Assembly (NCBI RefSeq): GCF_005954645.2
Contig: NZ_CP040695.2
Location: forward strand, 3,658,001-3,722,000
Direction of reading: 5' to 3'
DNA length: 64,000 nucleotides
From: Nocardioides sp. S-1144
GTDB taxonomy: Bacteria > Actinomycetota > Actinomycetes > Propionibacteriales > Nocardioidaceae
The notes beneath the pieces were generated by a model. It was given only the letters and a program-made list of their open reading frames with translations. It did not search any database and had not been told where the DNA came from. How positions within the stretch are numbered: the stretch's first letter is position 1; every line of letters starts with the position of its first letter. Positions 50,014-58,025 of this stretch are shown here, one piece after another. The position numbers and the translations under genes were made by a program.

Positions 50014-50028
50014 GCGCCAGGGCGCGGG

Positions 50029-50544
50029 TTACGGGGAGAGGATCTCCAGCGCCCGTGTCGGGTCCTGTCGGTAGCGCACGATCAGCTCGGCGGTGGCCTC
50101 GTCGATGCGCTCGTGCAGGCCGCGCCGGTAGCTCGTCAGCGTCTGCTCGGCGCTGCCGAGCCGCTCGAGCGCCTCGGCGGTGCCGGCCTCGTCGGACGGC
50201 GTCGTCCACACGCCCTCGAGGTCGGGCAGGTCCGGGAGCGGGTCGGCCGCGCGCACCCGGTGCAGCACCGCGCGCACCTGCCCCCGCCCGGTGTCGCCGA
50301 GCACCCGGCCGAGCGCGTCGACGTCCAGCACCGGGGAGTCGGCGAGCGCACCGGCGTGGAGCAGGTCGACGCGGGCGTGGATCAGGCGGCGCCAGTAGGA
50401 GATCCGCTCCTCCTCCGCGCGCAGCTTCTCGCGGTAGGCGCGCAGCTCGGGCAGGCTCACCCGGGCCAGGTGCGGCGAGGCCGCGGCGGCGGTGATGGTG
50501 CGGCGCTGTCCGCTCGGGGGAAGGTCGTCGCTCACGGCGGTCAC
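50029..50544 (-). CDS. rsiG: RsiG-like c-di-GMP-binding anti-sigma factor candidate
   Basis: About 171 residues, predicted helical and soluble. It contains two copies of the RsiG signature E-x3-S-x2-R-x3-Q-x3-D. The first, EERISYWRRLIHARVD, fits with His for Gln. The second, EQTLTSYRRGLHERID, fits with Thr for Ser and His for Gln. In Streptomyces RsiG the same two helices clamp a c-di-GMP dimer and the armed protein sequesters WhiG. A WhiG-family gene lies 11 kb away and two GGDEF/EAL proteins are in the same locus. The start is uncertain (GTG 50544 or 50535; no clear ribosome site). Assignment rests on motif plus context. Confidence 0.8.
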   Translation of the reverse strand: MTAVSDDLPPSGQRRTITAAAASPHLARVSLPELRAYREKLRAEEERISYWRRLIHARVDLLHAGALADSPVLDVDALGRVLGDTGRGQVRAVLHRVRAADPLPDLPDLEGVWTTPSDEAGTAEALERLGSAEQTLTSYRRGLHERIDEATAELIVRYRQDPTRALEILSP

Positions 50545-50615
50545 GATAGGCGACCGGCGGCGGGCGGCGCCGGGGAACGCCGCCGGTCGGGGTCGACCTC
50601 GCTCGCCCGGCACGC

Positions 50616-50661
50616 GGCCCCTCGGGCCGAGCCTCCCCCATGGTGGCTCGGTCGAGGGGCC
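50616..50661 (-). terminator. Terminator of pilT2
   Basis: GGCCCCTCG and CGAGGGGCC frame a second stem GCCGAGCC/GGCTCGG; a two-part hairpin six bases after the pilT2 stop. It separates pilT2 from the rsiG-like gene on the same strand. Confidence 0.78.
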
Positions 50662-50667
50662 GGTGGG

Positions 50668-51813
50668 TCAGACCGCGACCGGGTTCCAGCCGGCGCGGCG
50701 CAGCATCACGGCGAGGTCGTGCGGCTTGGACGCCGTCGTCCGGGCGGTCTCCTCGTCGAGGACGCCGGTGGTCACGAGGGTGAAGAGGTGCTGGTCGAAG
50801 GTCTGCATGCCGGAGTACTCACCGGAGGCGAGGATGCTCGGGATCGCCTGCGTCTTCTCGGGGTCGGCGATCGCCTCGGAGAAACGACCGTCGCGCACCG
50901 CGACCTCCATCACGCAGACGCGGCCGCCGTCGATCCGCGGGACCAGGCGCTGGCACACGACGCCCTCGAGCGACCCGGCGAGGACGGCGCGCACGCGCTG
51001 CTGCTCCTCGGCCGGGAAGAACTCGATCAGCCGGTGCACCGTCTCGCGGGCGTCGTTGGTGTGCATCGAGCCGAGCACCAGGTGGCCGGTCTCGGCGGCG
51101 GTCATCGCGGCGTGCACGGTGTCCTTGTCGCGCAGCTCGCCGATCAGGATGACGTCGGGGTCCTGCCGCATCGCGGCCCGCAGCGCGTTCGGCCAGCTGC
51201 GGGTGTCGCTGCCGAGCTCGCGCTGGGTGACGGTGGCGACCCGGTCGGCGTGCATGAACTCGATCGGGTCCTCGAGGGCGAGGATGTGGCAGGCCCGTTC
51301 GCGGTTGATCAGGTCGACCATGCCGGCCAGCGTCGTCGACTTGCCCGACCCGGTCGGCCCCGTCACCAGCACCAGGCCCCGCTGCTTGCGGGCCAGCTCG
51401 TGCACCGACGCCGGCATGTTCAGCTCGGCCAGCGGGATCGGCGAGTCGCGGACCCGGCGCAGGATGATGCCGTCGTCGCCGCGGGTGCGGAAGGCGTTGG
51501 CGCGGAAGCGGCCGACGCCGTCGACCACGACGGCGAAGTCCGCCTCGTAGTCCTGCAGGAACTCCCGTCGGGTGGCGGCCGACATGGAGGCCGCCACCAT
51601 CGCCGAGACGAGGCTCGCGTCGAGCGGCGCGGTGGTGGCGTCCTCGAGCGCCCCGTCGACCCGGATCTTGGCGACGGCGCCCGGACGCAGGTGCAGGTCG
51701 CTCGCCTCGCGGCTCACGACCAGCTCGAACAGGCTGTGCAGGAACTCGCGGGCACGCGGGTCGACGACGTGGTGGTCGGGCTCGTGGGGGACGGCGGCGA
51801 TCGGTTCGGGCAT
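50668..51813 (-). CDS. pilT2: Second PilT-type ATPase
   Basis: 381 residues. Core motifs are SREASDLHLRPGAVAKIRVD, Walker A VTGPTGSGKSTTLAGMVDLI, LALEDPIEF, Walker B DPDVILIGELRDKDTV and His box ETGHLVLGSMHTNDA. It lacks the PilB zinc motif. Paralogue of the pilT product at 47-48 kb; second PilT proteins often modulate retraction. The ATG has AAGGGAG upstream. Transcribed divergently from pilM, with two back-to-back WhiG-type promoters between them. Confidence 0.93.
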   Translation of the reverse strand: MPEPIAAVPHEPDHHVVDPRAREFLHSLFELVVSREASDLHLRPGAVAKIRVDGALEDATTAPLDASLVSAMVAASMSAATRREFLQDYEADFAVVVDGVGRFRANAFRTRGDDGIILRRVRDSPIPLAELNMPASVHELARKQRGLVLVTGPTGSGKSTTLAGMVDLINRERACHILALEDPIEFMHADRVATVTQRELGSDTRSWPNALRAAMRQDPDVILIGELRDKDTVHAAMTAAETGHLVLGSMHTNDARETVHRLIEFFPAEEQQRVRAVLAGSLEGVVCQRLVPRIDGGRVCVMEVAVRDGRFSEAIADPEKTQAIPSILASGEYSGMQTFDQHLFTLVTTGVLDEETARTTASKPHDLAVMLRRAGWNPVAV

Positions 51814-51838
51814 GGGGGACTCCCTTCGTTCAGGTGTC

Positions 51839-51866
51839 TCATCGGCCCGCGAGCGGCCGGACTTGA
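51839..51866 (-). promoter_or_regulatory. WhiG-type promoter of pilT2
   Basis: TCAA, 16-base spacer, GCCGATGA on the minus strand; 25-base leader to the ATG with a good ribosome site. Confidence 0.65.
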
Positions 51867-51880
51867 CCCCCCGCGCGCCC

Positions 51881-51908
51881 TCAAGTGGAGGAGGTCCGGG
51901 GCCGATGC
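51881..51908 (+). promoter_or_regulatory. WhiG-type promoter of pilM-pilN-pilO-diguanylate cyclase
   Basis: TCAA, 16-base spacer, GCCGATGC on the plus strand; 14 bases from the divergent pilT2 promoter. Confidence 0.65.
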
Positions 51909-51955
51909 ACCAGGTGCTCGCCCCCATCCCTCCTCACCGCCCGGGAGAACCACCC

Positions 51956-52978
51956 ATGGCATCCACCGTCGTCGGACTCGACATCGGCACGTCCGCGGTC
52001 CGCGCCGTCGAGATCTCCGGGCGCGGCCGGTCCGCCCGGGTGCGCCGGGCCGGCCGGGTCGACCTGCCGCCGGGTGCCGTCGAGGGCGGCCAGCTGCGCG
52101 ACCACGTCGAGGTGGCCAGGGCCGTGCGACGGCTCTGGCACGAGCAGCGGTTCTCCTCCAAGCAGGTGCGGCTCGGCGTCGGGAGCGGCTCGGTGCTGGT
52201 GCGCCCCGTCGAGCTCGACTGGATGCCGGCCCAGGACCTGCGCAAGGCGATGCGCTACCTCGTGGCCGACCTGCTGCCGGTGCCGGTCGACGAGGCCAAC
52301 ATCGACCACGTCCTCCTCGGCGAGACCGAGCGCGACGGCAAGCGCCTCGTGCGGGTGCTGCTGGTGGCGACCGCCCGCGACGGGGTGGACGACGTCGTGC
52401 GCAGCGTCCAGGCCGCCGGGCTGCGCCCGGTCGCGGCCGACCTCGCCCCCCTCGCGCTGGTCCGGGCCGCGGCCCGCCACACCTCCCCCGACGCGGGCAC
52501 CGAGGCGGTCGTCGACGTCGGCGCGGAGAAGATCTCGGTCGCCGTGCACACCCGCGGCCTGCCCCGGTTCGTGCGGGTGATCCCCGGCGTCGGGGGCGCC
52601 ACCCTGACCCGCGCGCTGGTCGACGCCACCGGCGAGGACGCCTCGGTCGCCGAGCAGCGCAAGCGCGCGGCGAGCCTCGACGCGCCCGACCCGGTCTCCT
52701 CCGTGGTCCGCGCGGCCGCCGAGCGGCTCGCCCACGAGATCCGCGACACGCTGCGGTTCTACGCCGCGGCCGACGTGGAGCACCCGCCGGACCGCATCGT
52801 GCTCACCGGCCTCGGCGCCGCCAACCCCGGCTTCACCGAGCTCGTCGCGGCGACCACCGGGCTGCCCGCCCACGCGCTGCCGGCGCCGGCGACCGGCCGT
52901 GGCCGCAACGCCACCGGTCTCGACCACGACGCCGACCTGGCCGTCTCCTACGGTCTCTGCCTGGGGGTCCCGGCATGA
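51956..52978 (+). CDS. pilM: Type IV pilus actin-like protein PilM
   Basis: 340 residues of the FtsA/PilM actin-like fold. TVVGLDIGTSAVRAVEIS (phosphate 1), TEAVVDVGAEKISVAVHTRG (phosphate 2) and IVLTGLGAANPGFTELVA (adenosine loop) are visible. It sits on the cytoplasmic face and binds the PilN N-terminus. GGGAG lies upstream of the ATG. Stop overlaps pilN start (ATGA). Confidence 0.93.
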   Translation: MASTVVGLDIGTSAVRAVEISGRGRSARVRRAGRVDLPPGAVEGGQLRDHVEVARAVRRLWHEQRFSSKQVRLGVGSGSVLVRPVELDWMPAQDLRKAMRYLVADLLPVPVDEANIDHVLLGETERDGKRLVRVLLVATARDGVDDVVRSVQAAGLRPVAADLAPLALVRAAARHTSPDAGTEAVVDVGAEKISVAVHTRGLPRFVRVIPGVGGATLTRALVDATGEDASVAEQRKRAASLDAPDPVSSVVRAAAERLAHEIRDTLRFYAAADVEHPPDRIVLTGLGAANPGFTELVAATTGLPAHALPAPATGRGRNATGLDHDADLAVSYGLCLGVPA

Positions 52979-53922
52979 GCGCGCCGACCCTGACCCGGAG
53001 CCCGGAGCCGACGCCGGAGAAGCGGCGCGGCCTCGGCCGCCGGACCACCGCCGGCAAGGCGGGCAAGGCCGGCAAGGCGGACAAGGCCGGCGGTCCCGTC
53101 GGGGCCGGGCGGGGCGAGAAGGGGACCTCGAAGCCCCTGCGCGGACGCCGTCGCGCCCAGTCGGTCTCGGCCTCGGTCAACCTGCTCTCACCCTGGGTCT
53201 TCGAGGAGATGAAGGTCCGCAGCCTGCGGCACCGGTTCCTCGCGGCCGCCGCGGTCGTGCTCGTCGTGATCGCCGCGACCTGGGGCCTGCTCCGCATGAC
53301 GCTGGCCAACGCCGAGACCGACCTGCGCGCCGACGAGCAGGCCGCGTCCGGGCTGCAGCAGCAGATCACCGAGCTGGCCGACGTCCGCACCTACGTCGGC
53401 AACGTGGCCGTGCGCACCGGCGACGTCGAGGACACGATGGCCCACGAGATCGCGATCTCGAAGGTGGTGCGGGCCCTCGACGAGGCCCTGCCCGAGGGGG
53501 CCGCCTACACCTCGATCGTCGTCACGCTCCCGCCCGAGCCGCTGCTCGACGGCGCCCAGGCGCAGGGGCCGGCCGAGGGTGCGCTGTGTCCCGGGCCGGA
53601 CCCGTTCGGCTCGCTGGTGGTCGTCGGGTGCGTCGAGCTCTCCGGGACCGCGGCCTCGCGGGCCGACGTCAGCGAGCTCGTGCAGGCCCTCGCCGCGCAG
53701 GACATCCTCGTCGAGCCGTTCATCACCACCACGACGAGCACCAACGACGAGTCCGGCGAGTCCGGGGCGGACGGCGTCGAGTTCGGCGGCTCGAGTGCCG
53801 CGTCGGAGGCGACCTACACGAACCGCTACGCCGACCTCGACGACTCCGAGGACGACACCGGCGACACCAGCGACACCGGGAACGACACCACCACCACCGA
53901 CACCGAGGACCAGGGCCGATGA
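52975..53922 (+). CDS. pilN: Type IV pilus assembly protein PilN
   Basis: 315 residues. A 65-residue Lys/Gly/Ala-rich extension (GKAGKAGKADKAGG) precedes the PilM-binding motif VNLLSPW (about residues 68-74), which is normally at the very N-terminus. One membrane helix (FLAAAAVVLVVIAATWGLL) and a periplasm-like coiled coil (DEQAASGLQQQITELADV) follow. The C-terminal domain ends in an acidic Asp/Thr tail. It bridges PilM and PilO. Overlaps both neighbours by four bases. Confidence 0.88.
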   Translation: MSAPTLTRSPEPTPEKRRGLGRRTTAGKAGKAGKADKAGGPVGAGRGEKGTSKPLRGRRRAQSVSASVNLLSPWVFEEMKVRSLRHRFLAAAAVVLVVIAATWGLLRMTLANAETDLRADEQAASGLQQQITELADVRTYVGNVAVRTGDVEDTMAHEIAISKVVRALDEALPEGAAYTSIVVTLPPEPLLDGAQAQGPAEGALCPGPDPFGSLVVVGCVELSGTAASRADVSELVQALAAQDILVEPFITTTTSTNDESGESGADGVEFGGSSAASEATYTNRYADLDDSEDDTGDTSDTGNDTTTTDTEDQGR

Positions 53923-54590
53923 ACGTCACGACCGTGCCGGCCACCCGACTGCTGGGGGTCGTCGGCATCGCGCTGCTCGTCGGCCTCGGCTGGCTCGCCC
54001 TGATCGGTCCCGCCACCGGCGCGATCACCGAGACCGGCGACGCCCGGCTCGAGGCGCAGGACCGGGCCCACGGGATGGGGGTCCAGCTCGCGCAGCTGCG
54101 CCGCCAGGCCGCGGAGCTGCCCGAGACCGACGCCCAGGCCCGGCTGCTCGACGAGATGTGGCCGGCCACCGCCGACCAGCCGGGCTTCTTCGCCCAGGTG
54201 GCCGGTGCTGCGACCGACGCCGGGATCGACCTCGACGACATCACGGTGCTGAGCCCGTCGGTCCCACAGCGGCTCGACGTCGACCCGAACGCCGCCGCGG
54301 GCGCCACCGCGGGCGCCACCGGGGGCACGGAGGGCGCCGGCGACGACGTCGGGATCAGCGACATCGCGGTCCAGGCCGTGACCATCGGCGCCGAGGGCAC
54401 CTACACCGAGCTCACCACCCTGCTCGCCAAGCTCGAGAAGATGCCGCGGGCCTTCCTCGTCGGCTCGGTGACCCTCGACGCCGAGACCGACGACGCCGGG
54501 ACCGGCGGCACCGGGGCGGACACCCTGAGCCTCACCGTGGTGGGCCGGACGTTCGTGGCCCCGCCCCTCGACCCGCCACCGGCGTCGTGA
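53919..54590 (+). CDS. pilO: Type IV pilus assembly protein PilO
   Basis: 223 residues. One N-terminal membrane helix (RLLGVVGIALLVGLGWLALI), a coiled coil (EAQDRAHGMGVQLAQLRRQA) and a ferredoxin-like C-terminal domain (ADQPGFFAQVAGAATDAGI, TYTELTTLLAKLEKMPRAFL). A Gly/Ala/Thr-rich insert lies around residues 125-145. It forms the alignment complex with PilN. The stop overlaps the next gene, a GGDEF-EAL protein (GTGA), so cyclase and pilus genes are translationally linked. Confidence 0.9.
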   Translation: MNVTTVPATRLLGVVGIALLVGLGWLALIGPATGAITETGDARLEAQDRAHGMGVQLAQLRRQAAELPETDAQARLLDEMWPATADQPGFFAQVAGAATDAGIDLDDITVLSPSVPQRLDVDPNAAAGATAGATGGTEGAGDDVGISDIAVQAVTIGAEGTYTELTTLLAKLEKMPRAFLVGSVTLDAETDDAGTGGTGADTLSLTVVGRTFVAPPLDPPPAS

Positions 54591-55969
54591 GCGCGGGCGT
54601 CCACGGGGGATTCGCACGCACCACGACCGACGACGACCGGCTCGACCGGTCCGTCGACCGGCTCACCGGCCTGGCCGTGCGCGAGGAGCTGCTCCGGCGC
54701 GGTCCGCAGCTGCTCGGGCAGGCCGGCGGTCACGGGCCGGCCGCGGTGCTGGTGCTGGACCTGGACGACTTCAAGGTCCTCAACGACTCCGCCGGGCACC
54801 ACGTCGGCGACGCCGTCCTTGCCGCCGTCGGCGCGCGGCTGCGTCGCACCGTCGGCCCGGAGGACCTCGTGGTCCGGCTCGGTGGCGACGAGTTCGCCGT
54901 CGTCACCGCGCCGCTGCGGCACCGCGACGACGCCGCCGGGCTCGCGGCGGCGCTGATCGCGGCGGTCGGCCAGCCGCTGGAGGTCGACGAGCTGCGGCTG
55001 GGTGTCGGCGTCTCGGTGGGCATCGCCGTCCACGACGAGGACGGCGGCACCGTCGAGGAGCTGCTGCGCGCCGCTGACCAGGCCATGTACGCCGCGAAGG
55101 CCGCCGGCACCGGCCAGTGGCGCGCGAGCACCCCCGAGGCGCTGCGCTCGACCGGCGTGACCCGGCGGCTGCTCGACGACCTCCGCGCCGGCCGCGCCGC
55201 CGCGCAGCTCGTGCTGCACTACCAGCCGCAGGTCGACCTCGAGACCGGTGACGTCGTCGGGTTCGAGGCACTGGCCCGCTGGGACCACCCGGAGCTCGGG
55301 CTGCTGCCGCCGCGGCACTTCATCCCGCTCGCGGAGCGCTCCGGGCTGATGGCCCCGCTGGGCGCCGCCGTGCTCGACCGGGCCCTGGGCGACCTGCCGC
55401 GGCTGCAGGAGCACGCCCCCGGCGCCCGGCTGTCGATCAACGTCACCCCGCGCCACATCCTCGGCACCGGGCTGGTCGACGACCTGACCTCCCGCGTCCA
55501 CGCGCACGGGGCCTCGCCCGAGGACGTCGTCCTGGAGATCACCGAGCCGCTCACCCGGACGTCCCCCGAGACGACCGCGACCTTCGAGGAGCTGAGCCGC
55601 CGCGGCTTCGGCATCAGCATCCGCGGCTTCGGGACCGCGCGCTCCTCGCTGACCGTGCTGTGGAGCAACCCCGCCGTCCGCGAGGTCAAGGTCGACCCCT
55701 CGATCGTGGCCGCGATCGCCGAGGACGGCGGCGCGGAGGCGACGGCCGGACGCCGGCGCACCGCCCGCCTGGTGCGGGCCCTCGCGAGCGCGGCCCGCGG
55801 GCTGGGCATCCGGGTCGTCGCCGAGGGCGCGGAGGACCCGTCGTCGTTCGCGCTGCTGCACGAGCTCGGCTGCGAGGTCGTCCAGGGCTTCGCGGTCAGC
55901 CAGCCGGTCGCGGTCGACGAGGTGGTGCGGTGGTGCCGCGCCCGGCAGGCCGAACCGGTGCCCGGCTGA
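54587..55969 (+). CDS. Diguanylate cyclase with intact GGDEF and degenerate EAL domain
   Basis: 460 residues, soluble, no sensor domain (N-terminus of about 25 residues). The GGDEF domain is complete: DRLTGL, LVLDLDDFKVLNDSAGHHVG and RLGGDEFAVV. The RxxD inhibitory site is changed (GPED). The EAL domain keeps FEALARW, INVTP, EITE and VKVDPS. The two metal-binding aspartates of DDFGTGYSS are lost; the stretch reads IRGFGTARSS. It should therefore make c-di-GMP but not degrade it; this is inference from motifs. It is the last gene of the pilMNO operon, driven by a WhiG-type promoter, so its output could feed back on WhiG through RsiG. Confidence 0.9.
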   Translation: MSAGVHGGFARTTTDDDRLDRSVDRLTGLAVREELLRRGPQLLGQAGGHGPAAVLVLDLDDFKVLNDSAGHHVGDAVLAAVGARLRRTVGPEDLVVRLGGDEFAVVTAPLRHRDDAAGLAAALIAAVGQPLEVDELRLGVGVSVGIAVHDEDGGTVEELLRAADQAMYAAKAAGTGQWRASTPEALRSTGVTRRLLDDLRAGRAAAQLVLHYQPQVDLETGDVVGFEALARWDHPELGLLPPRHFIPLAERSGLMAPLGAAVLDRALGDLPRLQEHAPGARLSINVTPRHILGTGLVDDLTSRVHAHGASPEDVVLEITEPLTRTSPETTATFEELSRRGFGISIRGFGTARSSLTVLWSNPAVREVKVDPSIVAAIAEDGGAEATAGRRRTARLVRALASAARGLGIRVVAEGAEDPSSFALLHELGCEVVQGFAVSQPVAVDEVVRWCRARQAEPVPG

Positions 55970-55971
55970 CC

Positions 55972-55999
55972 TCAAGTCGGCGGGCGGGGCGGCCGATGA
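55972..55999 (+). promoter_or_regulatory. WhiG-type promoter of the membrane protein-pilD unit
   Basis: TCAA, 16-base spacer, GCCGATGA, starting just after the diguanylate cyclase stop. About 45 bases of leader to the next ATG. Confidence 0.65.
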
Positions 56000-56051
56000 G
56001 ACGGGTGACCCCACCTGTTCCGCCCGACCCCACCCGAAACCGGAGGGCGCC

Positions 56052-57020
56052 ATGCCTCCCCTGCTCCTCCTCCTCCCGCTCCTGCTCGTCGCGCTCCTCG
56101 CGCTGCTCGTGCTCCGGCGCCGCCGGTCGGACGACGCGACGGGGACCCCGGGCAGCGCGCGCGACACCGAGGAGGTGCGGTTGCTGCGGCTCCAGGTGGA
56201 GACGCTGACCGCCGCCCTGCACGAGGTCAACACCCGCAGCGCCGCGGGGCAGGCGGCCACGACGCCGACCGCTGAGCCGGTTGCACCGGCCGAGCCGGAG
56301 AAGTCGGCGGAGTCGTCGGAGTCGTCGGAGTCGTCCGAGTCGGCCGCACCCGAGCCCGCCCTCGCGGACGCGACACCGGACGTGACCGCGGACCAGACGG
56401 TGGACGTGGCGCCGGACGCGCTGTCCGGGCCGCTGCTCGGGCCGCTCCCCGACCTGCCGACCCCGCCGCCGGCCGACCGCACCGCCCGGGCCTACGCCGA
56501 GCTGTCGCGCTCGCTGGCGCGCACCGGCCGGCTCCGCGAGGCGGTGCTGGCCCAGTGGGCCGCCGACGTCCGGGTGCTGGCCCCCCTGCTCGCCGGCCGC
56601 GGCGACGAGCTGTGTGCCGCCCTCGGCCGGATCGACCCCGACGACCCGGCCTCCACCCTCGTGCGGGCCCGGGCCGCGGCCTCCGCGCTGGTGGGGCCGT
56701 CGTTCGCGCTGTCGGCGCTGCTCGCCGACGTCGCGCACCTCTCCGGACCCGTCGCGGCCGGCCAGCCCGCCGAGCCGCGCGGCGACGTGTCGGCCGATGT
56801 CCTGCCCGACCACGTCGTGCGCGCGCTCGAGAGCGTGCTGGTCGGGTCCGCGGCGCTGGCCGGGGACCACCGTGGCGTCTCCGTGGGCCTGCGCTGCGAC
56901 CTGCTGGCCCACACCGTGACGGTCGAGCCGCCCACCGACGTCGAGGTGCGGGTGCGCGACATCCTCGAGACGCACGAGCGGGACCGGTTCGACACCGCGC
57001 TCGCCGGGCGGGCGTCGTGA
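56052..57020 (+). CDS. Single-pass membrane protein of unknown function in the pilus locus
   Basis: 322 residues. An N-terminal helix of Leu, Val and Pro (PLLLLLPLLLVALLALLVL) is followed by RRRR, so the rest is cytoplasmic. A short coiled coil (EEVRLLRLQVETLTAALHEV), a low-complexity linker with SESSESSES, and a helical C-terminal domain of about 190 residues (YAELSRSLARTGRLREAVLA) follow. No family recognised. It has its own WhiG-type promoter and overlaps pilD by four bases, so a role in pilus assembly or its regulation is likely by context. Confidence 0.75.
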   Translation: MPPLLLLLPLLLVALLALLVLRRRRSDDATGTPGSARDTEEVRLLRLQVETLTAALHEVNTRSAAGQAATTPTAEPVAPAEPEKSAESSESSESSESAAPEPALADATPDVTADQTVDVAPDALSGPLLGPLPDLPTPPPADRTARAYAELSRSLARTGRLREAVLAQWAADVRVLAPLLAGRGDELCAALGRIDPDDPASTLVRARAAASALVGPSFALSALLADVAHLSGPVAAGQPAEPRGDVSADVLPDHVVRALESVLVGSAALAGDHRGVSVGLRCDLLAHTVTVEPPTDVEVRVRDILETHERDRFDTALAGRAS

Positions 57021-57823
57021 CCGACGCCGCCCTCGTGCCGCCGGGCCTGGTGATCGCCCTGGCCGGCGTGCTCGGGCTCCTGGTCGGCTCGTTCCTCAAC
57101 GTCGTCGTGCACCGCGTCCCGGCCGGCCTCTCGGTGGTGAGCCCGCCGTCGGCGTGCCCCGGCTGCTCCCACGAGGTGCGTCACCGCGACAACGTGCCGG
57201 TGGTCTCCTGGCTGCTGCTGCGCGGGCGCTGCCGCGACTGCTCCGTGCGCATCCCGGCGCGCTACCCCCTGGTCGAGGCCGGCACGGGCGCCGCCTTCGC
57301 CGTCACGGCCTGGCGCTTCGACGACCCGGTCGTCCTGGTCGCCGCGCTCGTCGTCGTCGGCGCCGGCATCGGGCTGGCCCTCATCGACCTGGAGCACCAG
57401 CGGCTGCCGTTCGCGATCACCCGCGTCGCGACGATCCTGGTCGTGCTGGTGGTGGTCGCCGGTGCGGCGACCGGCAGCGCGATCGACTGGACCGCCGTCG
57501 CCGTCTCGGTCGCGTGCTGGACCGGCCTGTACGCGCTGCTGCACTACGGGTCGGGCGGCCGGGCGATGGGCCTCGGCGACGTCGCCCTCGCGCCCGTCCT
57601 CGGCCTGGTCCTCGGCCTCGTCGGCTGGCCGGCCGCCGTCGTCGGGCTCTTCGCGGGCTTCGTGCTCGGTGCCGTGGTGCTGGTGCCGCTGCGCGCGACC
57701 GGCCGGATCGGACGCCGCGCCGCCGTCCCGCACGGTCCGTTCATGCTCGCCGGGGCCGCCCTGGGCCTCTTCGTTGGCGTGCCCCTGAGCCAGGCCTACC
57801 TGACGACGATCGGCCTCAGCTGA
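57017..57823 (+). CDS. pilD: Prepilin peptidase
   Basis: 268 residues with about eight membrane helices. The N-terminal domain has GLLVGSFLNVVVHRVP and the zinc pairs CPGC and CRDC for the cytoplasmic methyltransferase-associated loop. The aspartyl protease residues are in IDLEHQRLP and GLGDVALAP. It cleaves the G^F and G^M prepilin leaders of the pilins in this locus and N-methylates them. GTG start overlapping the upstream stop. Confidence 0.94.
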   Translation: MTDAALVPPGLVIALAGVLGLLVGSFLNVVVHRVPAGLSVVSPPSACPGCSHEVRHRDNVPVVSWLLLRGRCRDCSVRIPARYPLVEAGTGAAFAVTAWRFDDPVVLVAALVVVGAGIGLALIDLEHQRLPFAITRVATILVVLVVVAGAATGSAIDWTAVAVSVACWTGLYALLHYGSGGRAMGLGDVALAPVLGLVLGLVGWPAAVVGLFAGFVLGAVVLVPLRATGRIGRRAAVPHGPFMLAGAALGLFVGVPLSQAYLTTIGLS

Positions 57824-58025
57824 GCCGGGCGGCGCCTGGTGCGCGTCCCACCGACACCTCCCGCCCCAGGCGTCGCGCGTCGTCGTGCGGTCCAGACCTG
57901 TGCCACAAGTTGTTGGAAAAACTGGGCAAGGACGCGTGCGGTCCGCCAGACTCACCCTGGCCGCACTCCCCCTGCTCCCCGCACTCCCCCCGTGCGATCG
58001 GTGCGCGCCCCCCACAGGAGGTTCG

